Source of the DNA: a virus
Virus record (IMG/VR): IMGVR_UViG_3300025769_000235
Coordinates: 1 to 43,662 of that record
Strand: one strand, 5' to 3'
Length of the DNA: 43,662 bases
Part shown: piece after piece, positions 1-7,744 of the stretch
Numbering within the stretch: position 1 is the first letter of the stretch
Layout of the letters: each line of letters opens with the position of its first letter
Made by a program: the position numbers and the translations under genes
The notes under the pieces: generated by a model
The model's database searches: none
Seen by the model: the letters and a program-made list of their open reading frames with translations, nothing else
Told to the model about the DNA's origin: nothing

Positions 1-528
1 TGTCACCCCTGTTGTAAAAGCAGAGCCGCCATTAGATGTTCTAATCTGCAAAGGATGGCTACCTACATTAGCTGAGTTGTCAATTAGGTATGTGTGACCC
101 TTGTAGAAGGTAAAGTTCGGGTTGTTACCTGAAGTCGCCCCGGGACCAGTGAAGGTGTACGCGGTGGATCCATTTACACCAGCGGTGTACTTGGTTAGGG
201 GACCGCTTGCTTCATCACTTAAACGTACCCAAGCTCCGCCGTGAGCAAAGTACAATCCTCCGAGCGCATGAACATGAGCAACCGCCCCGTGATATGTTGA
301 TGCACTGGGTAGATCGCTAAAAGCCGCATAGTAGAAAACGATCTTATTAGCGCCTTGACTAACGTCAAGAACGCCGTTTGTGTCGATAATATCCGTAAGC
401 GTGGTTCCATTACCTAACGCACTGTAGATTTCATCGAAGTTATCGTTTATCTTGTCCGCGCCTGCGCGAAGGGTATCACCCGTTCCATCATTAGCTGATG
501 TTCCAATTCCTACTGCTTGTTTTGCCAT
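1..528 (-). CDS. Tail-fibre-like virion protein, 3' part cut by window edge
   Basis: Open frame from an ATG at 528 to the left edge without a stop (176 codons seen). The N-terminus (about residues 8-42) has the motif GTSANDGTGDTLRAGADKIN followed by DNFDEIYSALG, which I know from the start of many marine phage tail-fibre and baseplate proteins. Residues 110-176 look like a beta-rich domain (YTFTGPGATSGNNPNFTFYKGHTY then LIDNS..GSHPLQIRTS) seen repeatedly in such fibres. It follows the stop of the upstream gene directly (TAA then ATG). The role in host contact is inferred from family resemblance and position. Confidence 0.75.
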   Translation of the reverse strand, partial: MAKQAVGIGTSANDGTGDTLRAGADKINDNFDEIYSALGNGTTLTDIIDTNGVLDVSQGANKIVFYYAAFSDLPSASTYHGAVAHVHALGGLYFAHGGAWVRLSDEASGPLTKYTAGVNGSTAYTFTGPGATSGNNPNFTFYKGHTYLIDNSANVGSHPLQIRTSNGGSAFTTGVT

Positions 529-1098
529 TTAAGCCTCGTCAAAAGTCTCGCTTGCCGAATCGAATGTAACACTTATCGAATCAAACGTCGATGATGTTGT
601 TGCCACACCAGCGGCAGCGGTTGCAACTCCGCCTCCGCCTCTTGTGCCGCCAATGGTTGCTGTTTCGCCAATAACTGTGATTGTATACGAATTGGCATCA
701 ACAACGGTGATTGTGTACCCCGCAGCTTTGTTCAAAACGGTTGTGGAAAAACCGTCAAATGCTTGTGTTTTACGGAAAATAACAACATTAGCTGTGCTGC
801 GTCCATGAGATGGTTCAAACACAGTAATCACAGAAGAACCCGCACTCCCTGACTGAAAGGGGTTCATCACTAAAAGAACCTGACCAGCTACCTCGGTGGC
901 TGTGTCCGGTCTAGGTTGTAAAAGAGCCTGTGGGTCCGGCCCTATTCTGCGTGGATTTAGTTGTGGGTGTTTTTCTTCGTACTCGTCTGGTCCAACTTTA
1001 AGACCATTCCACTCAACCAACATCTCTGCAAGACGATACCGAAACCCGGAACGATCCGAAAGACCCCAAGCCCTTTTACCAGATGCATGTCTTGCCAT
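529..1098 (-). CDS. Conserved virion-module protein
   Basis: 189 aa. The N-terminal 60 residues (ARHASGKRAWGLSDRSGFRY, then EMLVEWNG and HPQLNPRR) resemble a short conserved domain that I recall from marine phage structural modules. The C-terminal half is low-complexity and Gly/Ala/Thr-rich and ends in a repeat (FDSISVTFDSASETFDEA), suggesting beta structure. It lies between the gp4-like adaptor and the tail-fibre gene, so a role at the tail is plausible, but no specific function can be named. The start at 1098 overlaps the upstream gene's stop (TAATG). Confidence 0.7.
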   Translation of the reverse strand: MARHASGKRAWGLSDRSGFRYRLAEMLVEWNGLKVGPDEYEEKHPQLNPRRIGPDPQALLQPRPDTATEVAGQVLLVMNPFQSGSAGSSVITVFEPSHGRSTANVVIFRKTQAFDGFSTTVLNKAAGYTITVVDANSYTITVIGETATIGGTRGGGGVATAAAGVATTSSTFDSISVTFDSASETFDEA

Positions 1099-1766
1099 TA
1101 ATTAACCCGAAGATATTGAATACTTGGCTGAAGCTTCAGCGGCACCCTGTCCTCGTCCTCATCTGCTGCACGTTGAAACTCTTCTTCGTACACCGATTTT
1201 AAAAGCTGGATTCTATCCGGGGCTTTCTTCATCGCGACGTAATAAGCTAGACCCGCAACCATACAAGGATAGAACCGAAACGGTGCATCTGCCGTATTAA
1301 CTAAAGTGTCTGCGTCATCCATCCGCTGCACAAAATAGTAAATTAAAGTATCTGTGGAATTATCTGGGGTAGGCCACAGCGTCACCTGCGGCAGTGTTTG
1401 ACGGTTATAAAAATACTGACTCGGACGGCCTTCTGTTGTTTTCGCAGGTAGTGTTAAGTAATCACCCCTAGACATCCGCGATAACTCAAAGTCTGTGCCA
1501 CTGCGACGTATTACTACTTCTAACAAGTCGGTGTAATCCGCTGTGAAAGTGTATGTCGCTGTTCCTGATGTCAGAGCCTGTGTGCCTTGCTTAACAGTCC
1601 ACAGGTTAAGACCCCTGTTAGCCCAGTCAGCAAACATCAAATTAAGAGACCGCCTTGCTGTTTTAAAGTCATAACCAGTACGAGCCTCTAACCCACACCG
1701 CTCATACGCCTCTTCGATAATTTCAGCGACGTTTAGCTCGAAGTTTCTGGATCCTGAAAGAGCCAT
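1098..1766 (-). CDS. P22 gp4-like head-tail adaptor / tail accessory factor
   Basis: 222 aa. Helical N-terminus (FELNVAEIIEEAYERCG, then RTGYDFKTARRSLNLMFADW) followed by ANRGLNLWTV and a mixed domain carrying the patch RPSQYFYNRQ..PQVTLWPTPD. This pattern matches the podoviral tail-accessory family related to P22 gp4, which docks under the portal and closes the packaged head. The length is a little above P22 gp4. Position between the small virion genes and the fibre gene fits. The assignment rests on recognised pattern, not on a search. Confidence 0.72.
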   Translation of the reverse strand: MALSGSRNFELNVAEIIEEAYERCGLEARTGYDFKTARRSLNLMFADWANRGLNLWTVKQGTQALTSGTATYTFTADYTDLLEVVIRRSGTDFELSRMSRGDYLTLPAKTTEGRPSQYFYNRQTLPQVTLWPTPDNSTDTLIYYFVQRMDDADTLVNTADAPFRFYPCMVAGLAYYVAMKKAPDRIQLLKSVYEEEFQRAADEDEDRVPLKLQPSIQYLRVN

Positions 1767-2041
1767 TATTTTTTCCTTCTTAAAGATTTTACTCTGCGTG
1801 GCTTACCCGCTGGCTGTCCTAGTCTCTTCTTTTGTGATATTCTACTACGTTTTTCGGCTGCTGTCATTTCTTTGGATGTCTTAGGGGTCTTAGAAGACAC
1901 GCGCTTAGAGGGGCGGCAATATGGAGTACCCCGTTTTTCACCCTTGCCACGCCCACACGCTTTGCCCGTGCGAACATCCTTCCAGTCCTCTTTGAACCAC
2001 CGTTTAAGGGCCGCTCCCTTTTTAGTCTTTCGTACTGCCAT
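1766..2041 (-). CDS. Small basic protein, DUF5872-like
   Basis: 91 aa, very rich in Lys/Arg. The motif KRWFKEDWKDVRTGKACGRG, then KGEKRGTPYCRPSKRV and SSKTPKT, matches what I remember as DUF5872, a small domain found in marine phages and large algal viruses. Function is unknown; the charge suggests nucleic-acid contact. It is one of several tiny basic proteins in this late module. Its stop overlaps the ATG of the gp4-like gene. Confidence 0.72.
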   Translation of the reverse strand: MAVRKTKKGAALKRWFKEDWKDVRTGKACGRGKGEKRGTPYCRPSKRVSSKTPKTSKEMTAAEKRSRISQKKRLGQPAGKPRRVKSLRRKK

Positions 2042-2054
2042 ATCTCATCCATAC

Positions 2055-2537
2055 TTACTGAATAACTGCAAACAAATAAACAAATAAACCAAGAGAAATA
2101 ACTATAATACTAGCGACAAGAACAATTTGCTTTATCAGTTCTTCAAATTCTCTGGACTTTTGTAGCTTTCGCCTACGCTCTGCCGCCACAGCCTCTTTTG
2201 CTTCTTGTATCCTTTTTTGTCTTTCTTCTAAAATATTCTTCCATGTATTCGGTCCAAAGCGCATATTCACCATAGTAGCTACTTCTTGTAGCTTTTCCGC
2301 CGCTAACTTAGCATCGATCATCTCACGAGCAACGGACTCTACACCAAACTGATCTGTCAGCCCAACGCCAGACTTTTTATTCCTAGCCTCGTTTACCTGC
2401 TTTTGACCTGTAAACAAAGCATCTATCTGACCCGCGATGTCTCCTATATCATTAGCTGTGCCAATGGCACTTTTAATACCGTCAACGGCGCTCTTAACTA
2501 AAGCTATTCCAGCCAAGGCCGTTGATATTGGTTCCAT
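2055..2537 (-). CDS. Virion-module protein with coiled coil and C-terminal membrane segment
   Basis: 160 aa. An Ala/Gly-rich amphipathic N-terminus (residues 1-45), a charged helical middle (about 85-132, QKRIQEAKEAVAAERRRK) and a strongly hydrophobic C-terminal stretch (about 138-157, IVLVASIIVISLGLFVYLFA). Proteins with this order of parts are common in structural modules of marine myo- and podoviruses, usually listed as virion proteins. It may be a minor ejected or membrane-contacting protein; this is inference. Confidence 0.7.
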   Translation of the reverse strand: MEPISTALAGIALVKSAVDGIKSAIGTANDIGDIAGQIDALFTGQKQVNEARNKKSGVGLTDQFGVESVAREMIDAKLAAEKLQEVATMVNMRFGPNTWKNILEERQKRIQEAKEAVAAERRRKLQKSREFEELIKQIVLVASIIVISLGLFVYLFAVIQ

Positions 2538-2539
2538 AA

Positions 2540-2722
2540 CTATCTCTTTGGTGTAGGTTTACAAATCGCATGCATCTTCAATCTTTTGCCATCGCCCGTA
2601 GGAACAGGAGATTGTCTTGAAAGTTTGGACGAAAAGTATAAACATCGGTCCATATCTCTAAATCGTTGTGTGCTATCAATCAACTTACCGTTTAAGTACA
2701 CAGCTAAAACGAACTCAATCAT
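2540..2722 (-). CDS. Small conserved hypothetical protein
   Basis: 60 aa. Begins MIEFVLAVYLNGKLID and contains CLYFSSKLSRQSPVPTGDGK with a conserved-looking Cys pair. Short proteins of this pattern recur in marine phage late modules; the plus-strand gene at 36039 has a similar opening (acidic residue, hydrophobic stretch, Cys). Function unknown. It ends 2 bases before the upstream boundary of the coiled-coil gene, in a tight operon. Confidence 0.62.
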   Translation of the reverse strand: MIEFVLAVYLNGKLIDSTQRFRDMDRCLYFSSKLSRQSPVPTGDGKRLKMHAICKPTPKR

Positions 2723-2746
2723 GGTCTTAAAACTATAGGGCCGCTA

Positions 2747-2920
2747 TCAATATATCTTGGTTGTTCGGTATTTAAATGTTCCCCCTTTTGCTTTTTTCTT
2801 GCTGTTTCCCCAATTGGCTGCGCCGACTTTCCGGCACTTGGCGATTGCCCCGCTTGCATACGCTGACGGGAAGACCTTATAGCGGCGCTTAACCTTGCTG
2901 TAACATGCATCTTTAGCCAT
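2747..2920 (-). CDS. Small basic Cys-containing protein
   Basis: 57 aa from the ATG at 2920, preceded by the purine-rich AGAAGGAAAAAAAGGA; a GTG at 2941 would add seven residues but lacks a better ribosome site. The sequence KDACYSKVKRRYKVFPSAYA, then SGAIAKCRKVGAANWGNSKK, is a pattern I recognise from many marine phages and some large viruses. Two conserved Cys residues and a high positive charge are visible. Function unknown. Confidence 0.68.
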   Translation of the reverse strand: MAKDACYSKVKRRYKVFPSAYASGAIAKCRKVGAANWGNSKKKAKGGTFKYRTTKIY

Positions 2921-3053
2921 TCCTTTTTTTCCTTCTCGCACGTTTAGTTACTTTTCTTCTGTCATTTAAAACAGTGCCGCACCCCCTAGCAACTCTGGGA
3001 TTACTGGATGGTCTTTTTCGTCTTTGCGGTGGCTTTGATATTTGCTTCGCCAT
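2913..3053 (-). CDS. Tiny basic protein with RGCGTVLNDRRKVTK motif
   Basis: 46 aa when started at the ATG at 3053 (an earlier in-frame start at 3095 would lie deep inside the upstream gene). It overlaps the end of the upstream membrane-protein gene by about 53 bases and the next gene's start by 8. The C-terminal motif RGCGTVLNDRRKVTK recurs in small marine phage proteins. The long overlap with another plausible gene lowers confidence. Confidence 0.5.
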   Translation of the reverse strand: MAKQISKPPQRRKRPSSNPRVARGCGTVLNDRRKVTKRARRKKRNG

Positions 3054-3234
3054 TGATCCACGCGAGATTGTCATTTTTCTTCTCCAAGAAATCATCCCAC
3101 AAAACGCTTAACATCTTGTGGTTTTCCGTGACCTTCATGTTAACCACTGCGACTTCGGTTTTTAAGTCTGTGACAGACATACCAATCCACCCACAAAAGC
3201 CCAACAGGGCTACAATAAATATCTTATTGTCCAT
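3001..3234 (-). CDS. Small single-span membrane protein
   Basis: 77 aa from the ATG at 3234, which sits at the stop of the upstream DUF6321-like gene (TAATG). N-terminal hydrophobic segment (residues 2-19, DNKIFIVALLGFCGWIGMSV) followed by a polar, partly helical tail. It could be an inner-membrane or spanin-type protein, but nothing specific supports that. Confidence 0.6.
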   Translation of the reverse strand: MDNKIFIVALLGFCGWIGMSVTDLKTEVAVVNMKVTENHKMLSVLWDDFLEKKNDNLAWINGEANIKATAKTKKTIQ

Positions 3235-3521
3235 TAGCACTTCCACCTCCGCCGTGCAGCGCAAATACGTTTTTTAGGTGTTTTGCTGCAATTAATATTA
3301 TGCATCTTCATCTGCCCTTTTGAACGGCTACAATATGAAGAACGACGTTTAGCAGCTTCTGACCCCTTCTTTACTTTACCAGTAACAGCGGTCTTTAACT
3401 TTGACCCGGGGTTGGCGCGGCGGTACGCCGCCACACCAGCCTTGGTCATTCCCGCTCCAGATTTTGTAGAGCGGAAATTTTTCTTATTACGACTTGGCAT
3501 CTTGGCTGGTTTTCTAGCCAT
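3234..3521 (-). CDS. Small basic Cys-rich protein, DUF6321-like
   Basis: 95 aa from the ATG at 3521, which overlaps the upstream stop as TAATG; the upstream in-frame start at 3572 would overlap the previous gene by 50 bases. The core KSGAGMTKAGVAAYRRANPG, then SKLKTAVTGKVKKGS and AAKRRSSYCSRSKGQMK, matches a domain I recall as DUF6321, found in marine phages and algal viruses. Strongly basic with four C-terminal Cys. Function unknown. Confidence 0.72.
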   Translation of the reverse strand: MARKPAKMPSRNKKNFRSTKSGAGMTKAGVAAYRRANPGSKLKTAVTGKVKKGSEAAKRRSSYCSRSKGQMKMHNINCSKTPKKRICAARRRWKC

Positions 3522-3793
3522 TAGCCAAAGAATCCAGTAAGCGAATCTACGTTGGTAAGTGTCACATGACACTCGTCATCAAAGATCATACCGTGGTCAG
3601 GTATGGTGATCTGATTGTCGTCGGATGTGTGGAACACCATCGACAATAGAGTTGCACCGGCACTGCCGTTTTTAAACACCACCGCAGGTGAACCGCTAGA
3701 AGCTGTCTTTACATAGAAAGCTTTTAAACGAGTTCTACCACCCAGCACTGTTCCGGTAGCTGTAACTGTTTTTGCTGTGATAGAAGCAGCCAT
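3521..3793 (-). CDS. Small virion protein, beta-rich
   Basis: 90 aa. Alternating pattern typical of a small all-beta capsid or tail accessory protein (TRLKAFYVKTASSGSPAVVF, KNGSAGATLLSM). Small proteins of this style are common next to capsid genes in marine phages. The exact role, decoration or tail accessory, is inferred from position only. Confidence 0.62.
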   Translation of the reverse strand: MAASITAKTVTATGTVLGGRTRLKAFYVKTASSGSPAVVFKNGSAGATLLSMVFHTSDDNQITIPDHGMIFDDECHVTLTNVDSLTGFFG

Positions 3794-3805
3794 TCCGCCC
3801 TCCTA

Positions 3806-4267
3806 TTAAGCAAGGTTGTTGTTCTGCTGATACAGGATTGTAAAACGAACAAGACCCGCGTTTGTTGCAGCAGAAGCTGTCACAGTCAAACGAATGTCTG
3901 CTGTACCAGTGTCCTGCCAAGCTAATGCAGCACCAGCCTGAGTTGTTGGGTACTTACGCCCAGCAGTTGTGCCGCTTGCAAAAGTGTTCAGAATTGTAGC
4001 TGCACCTCCTACAGTATCACCGATACTAAGGTTGGTTGTAGCGTTAGCGGCTGTAATAACGTCAATCACACAGTCAATAATCTGAGAGTTTGCAGGGATA
4101 ACAACATCAGTAACTTGAGCAGCTAGAGCGCCGCCTGATAGATCTGCTGAAAATGTTTGAGCCATAACAACTTGACCGACGTTAGCAATGTTTGAGCCGA
4201 GAGTCGTGCCTGTTGTGTTCTTGATAGTTCCGGCCTTAATAGGACCAGAGAAAGTAGTGGTAGCCAT
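3806..4267 (-). CDS. Virion structural protein
   Basis: 153 aa. Starts MATTTFSGPIKAGTIKNTTG and continues with a beta-rich pattern (VVIPANSQIIDCVIDVIT). I recognise the N-terminal TFSGPI(K)AG motif from structural proteins in many marine phage genomes. It is the first gene after the capsid terminator and has a clear AGGAG ribosome site ten bases before the ATG. Likely a head- or tail-surface protein. Confidence 0.7.
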   Translation of the reverse strand: MATTTFSGPIKAGTIKNTTGTTLGSNIANVGQVVMAQTFSADLSGGALAAQVTDVVIPANSQIIDCVIDVITAANATTNLSIGDTVGGAATILNTFASGTTAGRKYPTTQAGAALAWQDTGTADIRLTVTASAATNAGLVRFTILYQQNNNLA

Positions 4268-4334
4268 TTAAGTCTCCTGTCGTGGCTAGTGTCAACCGCC
4301 CAATGCAGTTGTCAGGAATAAAACATTGTACAAC

Positions 4335-4363
4335 AAAAAAGGGCAGCATGGAAGCTGCCCTTT
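4335..4363 (-). terminator. Rho-independent terminator after the major capsid gene
   Basis: Read on the minus strand, AAAGGGCAGC - TTCCAT - GCTGCCCTTT forms a 10-bp perfect stem with a 6-nt loop, followed by a run of T. It lies 20 bases beyond the capsid stop and before the next gene, so it can lower expression of the downstream virion genes relative to capsid. Confidence 0.88.
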
Positions 4364-4382
4364 AATATCATTTTGCCTACAC

Positions 4383-5294
4383 TTATGCGCCCGGTGAACC
4401 GAACACTGCGCGAGGATCTGAGAAGCCGAAGCTGTAACGCTCACGAGCTTTGTACCGCATGTTGCCAGTGTCGAAGTCTGGGTCCATTGCAGTTGACAGA
4501 GCCATACGCTCAAAGTGCTTGAAGCCGTTTGGCGCATCAGTCTTAATGAAGAATGCGTCTGTGTCAGTTAGGAAGTCGTTGACTACATAACCGTCTGGAA
4601 GCATGCCCATTGAGCGCAATGCGTTTGTGTCGTTGTCTGCTGTACCTACCCGAAGGTTTGATACCATAAGACGCTCGGCAACAAACTGAAGCTGGCGAGG
4701 AACGATAAGCTTCATGCCTTTAAGGGCAATGATCAAACCGCGCTCGTCAGTGAAACCAGCAATGCTGATGAGAGAGTCTTCAAGAGAAGTCTCATTCAGG
4801 TCAGCGGCAGTTGCTGGCTCATTGGCGAATGTGCCACCGTTTGTAAGCGGGTGGTTAGTGGCGCAGAGAGCAACACCGTCACCACCAGCAAATGCGCCAG
4901 CGGAGAAAGCGTTGTTAAGAACTGCGGCAGCTTTAACCTGCTTTGTGTGTGCCATTGAACGAGCAAGGGCACGAGTGTACCGAGAAGCAAGACGATCGTA
5001 AAGATTGTCCTCAACTGCTTCTTCAGTGATTGAGAAGGCCATTGCCACTGTCTCGTGGTTGTAACGAGCAGTGTAAGCTTCGTTGGCATCGTCAAAAGTG
5101 ACACCTGTGCCTTCACCCTTAACAGGTGCTGCACCGAAACCTGACAGCATCACCTCTTCTTCAAACGCCCGGTCTGATGACTCGGTGTCGAAGATTTCAG
5201 CATGCTGACCTTCGTATCGGGTGTATTCCATTCCAAAGAGAGCGTTTAGACCGGGCTCTAGTTCTTTGGCAAGTTGTGCGCGAGAAATAGCCAT
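4383..5294 (-). CDS. Major capsid protein
   Basis: 303 aa. Order of neighbours (GroES, scaffold, head protein, this gene, terminator) and sequence pattern point to the main HK97-fold head subunit. The N-terminal region has ELEPGLNALFGMEYTRYEGQ and FEEEVMLSGFGAAPVKGEG; the central part has TARYNHETVAMAFSITEEAV, then YTRALARSMAHTKQVKAAAV, resembling the spine helix of gpT/HK97-type capsids. NLRVGTADND and FKHFERM occur in the C-terminal half. The strong terminator right after it fits high-level expression. No N-terminal prohead-protease target is obvious. Confidence 0.88.
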   Translation of the reverse strand: MAISRAQLAKELEPGLNALFGMEYTRYEGQHAEIFDTESSDRAFEEEVMLSGFGAAPVKGEGTGVTFDDANEAYTARYNHETVAMAFSITEEAVEDNLYDRLASRYTRALARSMAHTKQVKAAAVLNNAFSAGAFAGGDGVALCATNHPLTNGGTFANEPATAADLNETSLEDSLISIAGFTDERGLIIALKGMKLIVPRQLQFVAERLMVSNLRVGTADNDTNALRSMGMLPDGYVVNDFLTDTDAFFIKTDAPNGFKHFERMALSTAMDPDFDTGNMRYKARERYSFGFSDPRAVFGSPGA

Positions 5295-5305
5295 TATCTA
5301 ACTCC

Positions 5306-5923
5306 CTATGAAATTGCCGCTTCAGAATCGGCCTGAAGCAATGCATGGTTGTTGATCATCACAATCATAGGAATACCTGCGGCTGCAAAGTCTTCGTTGT
5401 CTACATCATCAAGAATGCCAACAATCTTCAAAGGAAGAGAGGCGTTTGATGAGTCTAGTGTAGCAACATCCATCTTTGCGGATGAGATTCCTGTGGTTGT
5501 ACTTCCGCTTGCGCCGCCATCCAACTGTGTGTTTTCAAAAATAGCTGCTTTTGCGGTTGCTTCATCTGTAATTGTCGCATCAGTAGCGATAATGAAGCGC
5601 TGAAGTGGGTTGTCATACACAAATCCTGTGATCGGGAAATTTGTGTCTGCACTTCCTGAACCGGCCCATGTGTTCGAGAACACTTTCTTTCCGGTAGTGG
5701 CTGAAACATACTCACATCCTTGGAACACGCCAACAAAAGCCACGGTGTCTCCTGAAGCAGAGCCAACAACGATTGAACCACCGTTGTCACACTTTACTGG
5801 AGTACCTTGGAATATTGCTGCTGCGGAACTGCCGATGGGGTATGCATTTACACCACTTGTAGCTGGAGCGCTACCAGCAGTGTTAATCGGCTTGAGGCCG
5901 AAGGCAACATTAGTGTTTGCCAT
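5306..5923 (-). CDS. Head-associated / decoration-like virion protein
   Basis: 205 aa, directly upstream of the capsid gene. It starts MANTNVAFGLKPINTAGSAP, a start pattern (MA..N.FGLKP) I know from structural proteins of marine phages, and continues as a beta-rich, Gly/Ser-rich chain with no charged helices. Position and composition suggest a capsid accessory or decoration protein. The final residues contain NEDFAAAGIPMIVMINNHA. Confidence 0.72.
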   Translation of the reverse strand: MANTNVAFGLKPINTAGSAPATSGVNAYPIGSSAAAIFQGTPVKCDNGGSIVVGSASGDTVAFVGVFQGCEYVSATTGKKVFSNTWAGSGSADTNFPITGFVYDNPLQRFIIATDATITDEATAKAAIFENTQLDGGASGSTTTGISSAKMDVATLDSSNASLPLKIVGILDDVDNEDFAAAGIPMIVMINNHALLQADSEAAIS

Positions 5924-5948
5924 TGCTTACTCCTTGTTTTGTAGGAGG

Positions 5949-6413
5949 TCAGCCATCTGACTTACCTCCGAATGATACACGGCTTTTCCTATCCGAATGG
6001 ATAGGCATTGAGGGATGTTGTTCCCTCATCAGGCTTTGGTCCACGGCTTCCATTTGTTGACGGGTCTGCTCCCGATAGTATTCAGTTCGCTCTTCTACCG
6101 TTTCCTCTGGGATACGAGCAAGCATTAAGCCACCTACTCCTATTACACCTGCATGCTGACCATCATCGATAGTTGGATACTTACCAGCCATCTCAGGATA
6201 TTCGTCAGCCCGTACAGGCTCCCAACCTTCCCGAAGCTTGGCGTTTACATTCATCTTGTCATCCTCACCACGAAGTGATGTACGAATCCAACGATGTTGG
6301 TAACCGTCCGGTGCTTTCGGGGCCTCCAATTTTGAAGGCGGTGCCCAAGGCTTGCGCCGCTGGGTCTTAGCGCGAGTTGTCGCTTCGCGTGGCGTTCTTG
6401 TAGAATCAGTCAT
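5949..6413 (-). CDS. Conserved head-region protein
   Basis: 154 aa. Contains a block (APDGYQHRWIRTSLRGEDDK, then MNVNAKLREGWEPVRADEYP, then HAGVIGVGGLMLARIPEETV and SLMREQHPSMPI) that I recognise as strongly conserved between scaffold and capsid genes of marine podo- and siphovirus metagenomes. No enzyme motif is visible. It probably works in head assembly; the precise role is not known to me. Confidence 0.75.
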   Translation of the reverse strand: MTDSTRTPREATTRAKTQRRKPWAPPSKLEAPKAPDGYQHRWIRTSLRGEDDKMNVNAKLREGWEPVRADEYPEMAGKYPTIDDGQHAGVIGVGGLMLARIPEETVEERTEYYREQTRQQMEAVDQSLMREQHPSMPIHSDRKSRVSFGGKSDG

Positions 6414-6416
6414 CTC

Positions 6417-7310
6417 TTACTCCTTAACATACTTAGCATATTCTTCAAGCGGAACATTTAACCTTTTCGCTATTGCGATCTGCGAAGGAGTCAATTTGAC
6501 TGTTCTGCGCCCCTTTCCTGACGGTGCTTTAGAAGCACTGGACTCCGCAGAAGCGACTCGGGGTCCAGAATCACCGCGCTTTGTTTCCTTAAATTTTTGT
6601 GGAAACTCTGCACGAATCCTCTTGTCAAGTTCATTATAGTACTCATCGGACGCTGGGTCAAATCCTTCGTCCTCGATTAACTGTCTGTGTACGCCAAAAG
6701 CAGCGTATGTCATGGGTTGATCAGTGCCAAACCATTCATTACTAGAAGCCCAAGCCTCCGCTTTCGGATCAGGTGGAGCAGGTTGTTGCGCCGCTTGTTG
6801 TTGCGGAGCCGGAGCATTATTTGCTTCTTCTTTGGCAACACTGGCTCTTTCTTGCCTTTTTCGAGCTTGATCCAACTGCGCTTCGTCTAGAGCTAAACGA
6901 CTTATGTTCTTTTGAGCCTCGAACATGCCGTCGGCATCGCCTTCTTCGTAAGCTTTTTGGTACGCTTGTTTAGCAGCCTCCGCCTGTGATTTAATTCTAG
7001 TGTCAAATTCACCGACGTAAGATTGATCCAAAGACTCTAAACGATTTTTTAGCTCGTCGTTCTGTTTCTTTACTTCTGCTGCAAAGTCAACAGCGGCTTT
7101 TCTTTGAGCTTCCTCCTCACGATACCTGTGCGTTAATTTATTAATTCTAGTCTGCACAGATTTAGAATACTGCTCAATCTCATCTTCTTTTGACTCGGAT
7201 CCTTCCTCTTGTTGCTCCTCTTCAACAACCTCGAGCTCCGCAGAAGTATCATCCTCTGCCTCTATAACTTCGATTTCTTTTTCTTCAGTTTCTGCGGCGT
7301 TAGTTGACAC
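6417..7310 (-). CDS. Capsid scaffolding-type protein
   Basis: 297 aa. The first 50 residues are very acidic (Glu/Asp runs), followed by a long coiled coil (about 50-160), a Pro/Gln/Ala linker (about 165-180) and a basic C-terminal helical segment (about 260-297, TVKLTPSQIAIAKRLNVPLE). Acidic N-terminus, coiled coil and small basic C-terminal domain just upstream of capsid is the classic layout of phage scaffolds. Overlap-free spacing of 2 bases to the GroES gene. Confidence 0.78.
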   Translation of the reverse strand: MSTNAAETEEKEIEVIEAEDDTSAELEVVEEEQQEEGSESKEDEIEQYSKSVQTRINKLTHRYREEEAQRKAAVDFAAEVKKQNDELKNRLESLDQSYVGEFDTRIKSQAEAAKQAYQKAYEEGDADGMFEAQKNISRLALDEAQLDQARKRQERASVAKEEANNAPAPQQQAAQQPAPPDPKAEAWASSNEWFGTDQPMTYAAFGVHRQLIEDEGFDPASDEYYNELDKRIRAEFPQKFKETKRGDSGPRVASAESSASKAPSGKGRRTVKLTPSQIAIAKRLNVPLEEYAKYVKE

Positions 7311-7312
7311 AA

Positions 7313-7744
7313 CTACCCTCCGTATGACTTGATATCGTCTGGATCGACGATGGTTGCGATGACTTCGTCATCGTTGATAATGCGGACTTCACCGCCCTCG
7401 ATACTAAACCGAGATCCAGCGTAGCGCCCGATACACACCCAATCACCCACTTTACACCAAGGATCACCGCCACCAAATTTGTCGGCATCTTTGTATGCTA
7501 GAGGTCCAACCTTGACGACATAAGCCACAACAGTAGCCTTTGACTCACGGTCTCTAACTTGATCAGGAACATAAATACCCCCTTCAGTCTTATCACGACC
7601 CATATACGGCATGACTAATATACGCCATCCAGTGGGTTGTGGAATTCTTTCTGTAAGGGATTTTTTCTTTGCGGCCTCTTCGGCCTTCTTTTTCGCCTCG
7701 CGTTGCGCGACAACGTAGTCAGGTACTATCAGTGTCTTCGACAT
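7313..7744 (-). CDS. groES: Phage GroES-like co-chaperonin
   Basis: 143 aa. Residues 38-133 match the Cpn10/GroES fold: PTGWRILVMPYMG, then a mobile loop at about 50-66 (GRDKTEGGIYVPDQ), then ATVVAYVVKVGPLAY, KVGDWVCIGRYAG and DDEVIATI. The GGIYVP triplet sits where GroES has its hydrophobic GroEL-binding triplet. Host GroES is about 95 aa; this one has an extra 37-residue Lys/Ala-rich N-terminal helix. It probably replaces host GroES on GroEL to fold the capsid subunit, as T4 gp31 does. It is the gene next to the scaffold, consistent with that use. GroES identity is read directly from motifs; the capsid client is inference. Confidence 0.88.
   Translation of the reverse strand: MSKTLIVPDYVVAQREAKKKAEEAAKKKSLTERIPQPTGWRILVMPYMGRDKTEGGIYVPDQVRDRESKATVVAYVVKVGPLAYKDADKFGGGDPWCKVGDWVCIGRYAGSRFSIEGGEVRIINDDEVIATIVDPDDIKSYGG

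Noticed and set aside
2719-2910. Minus-strand frame overlapping the SAYASGA protein
   Set aside because: It lies out of frame over a recognised small gene and has no ribosome site or domain.
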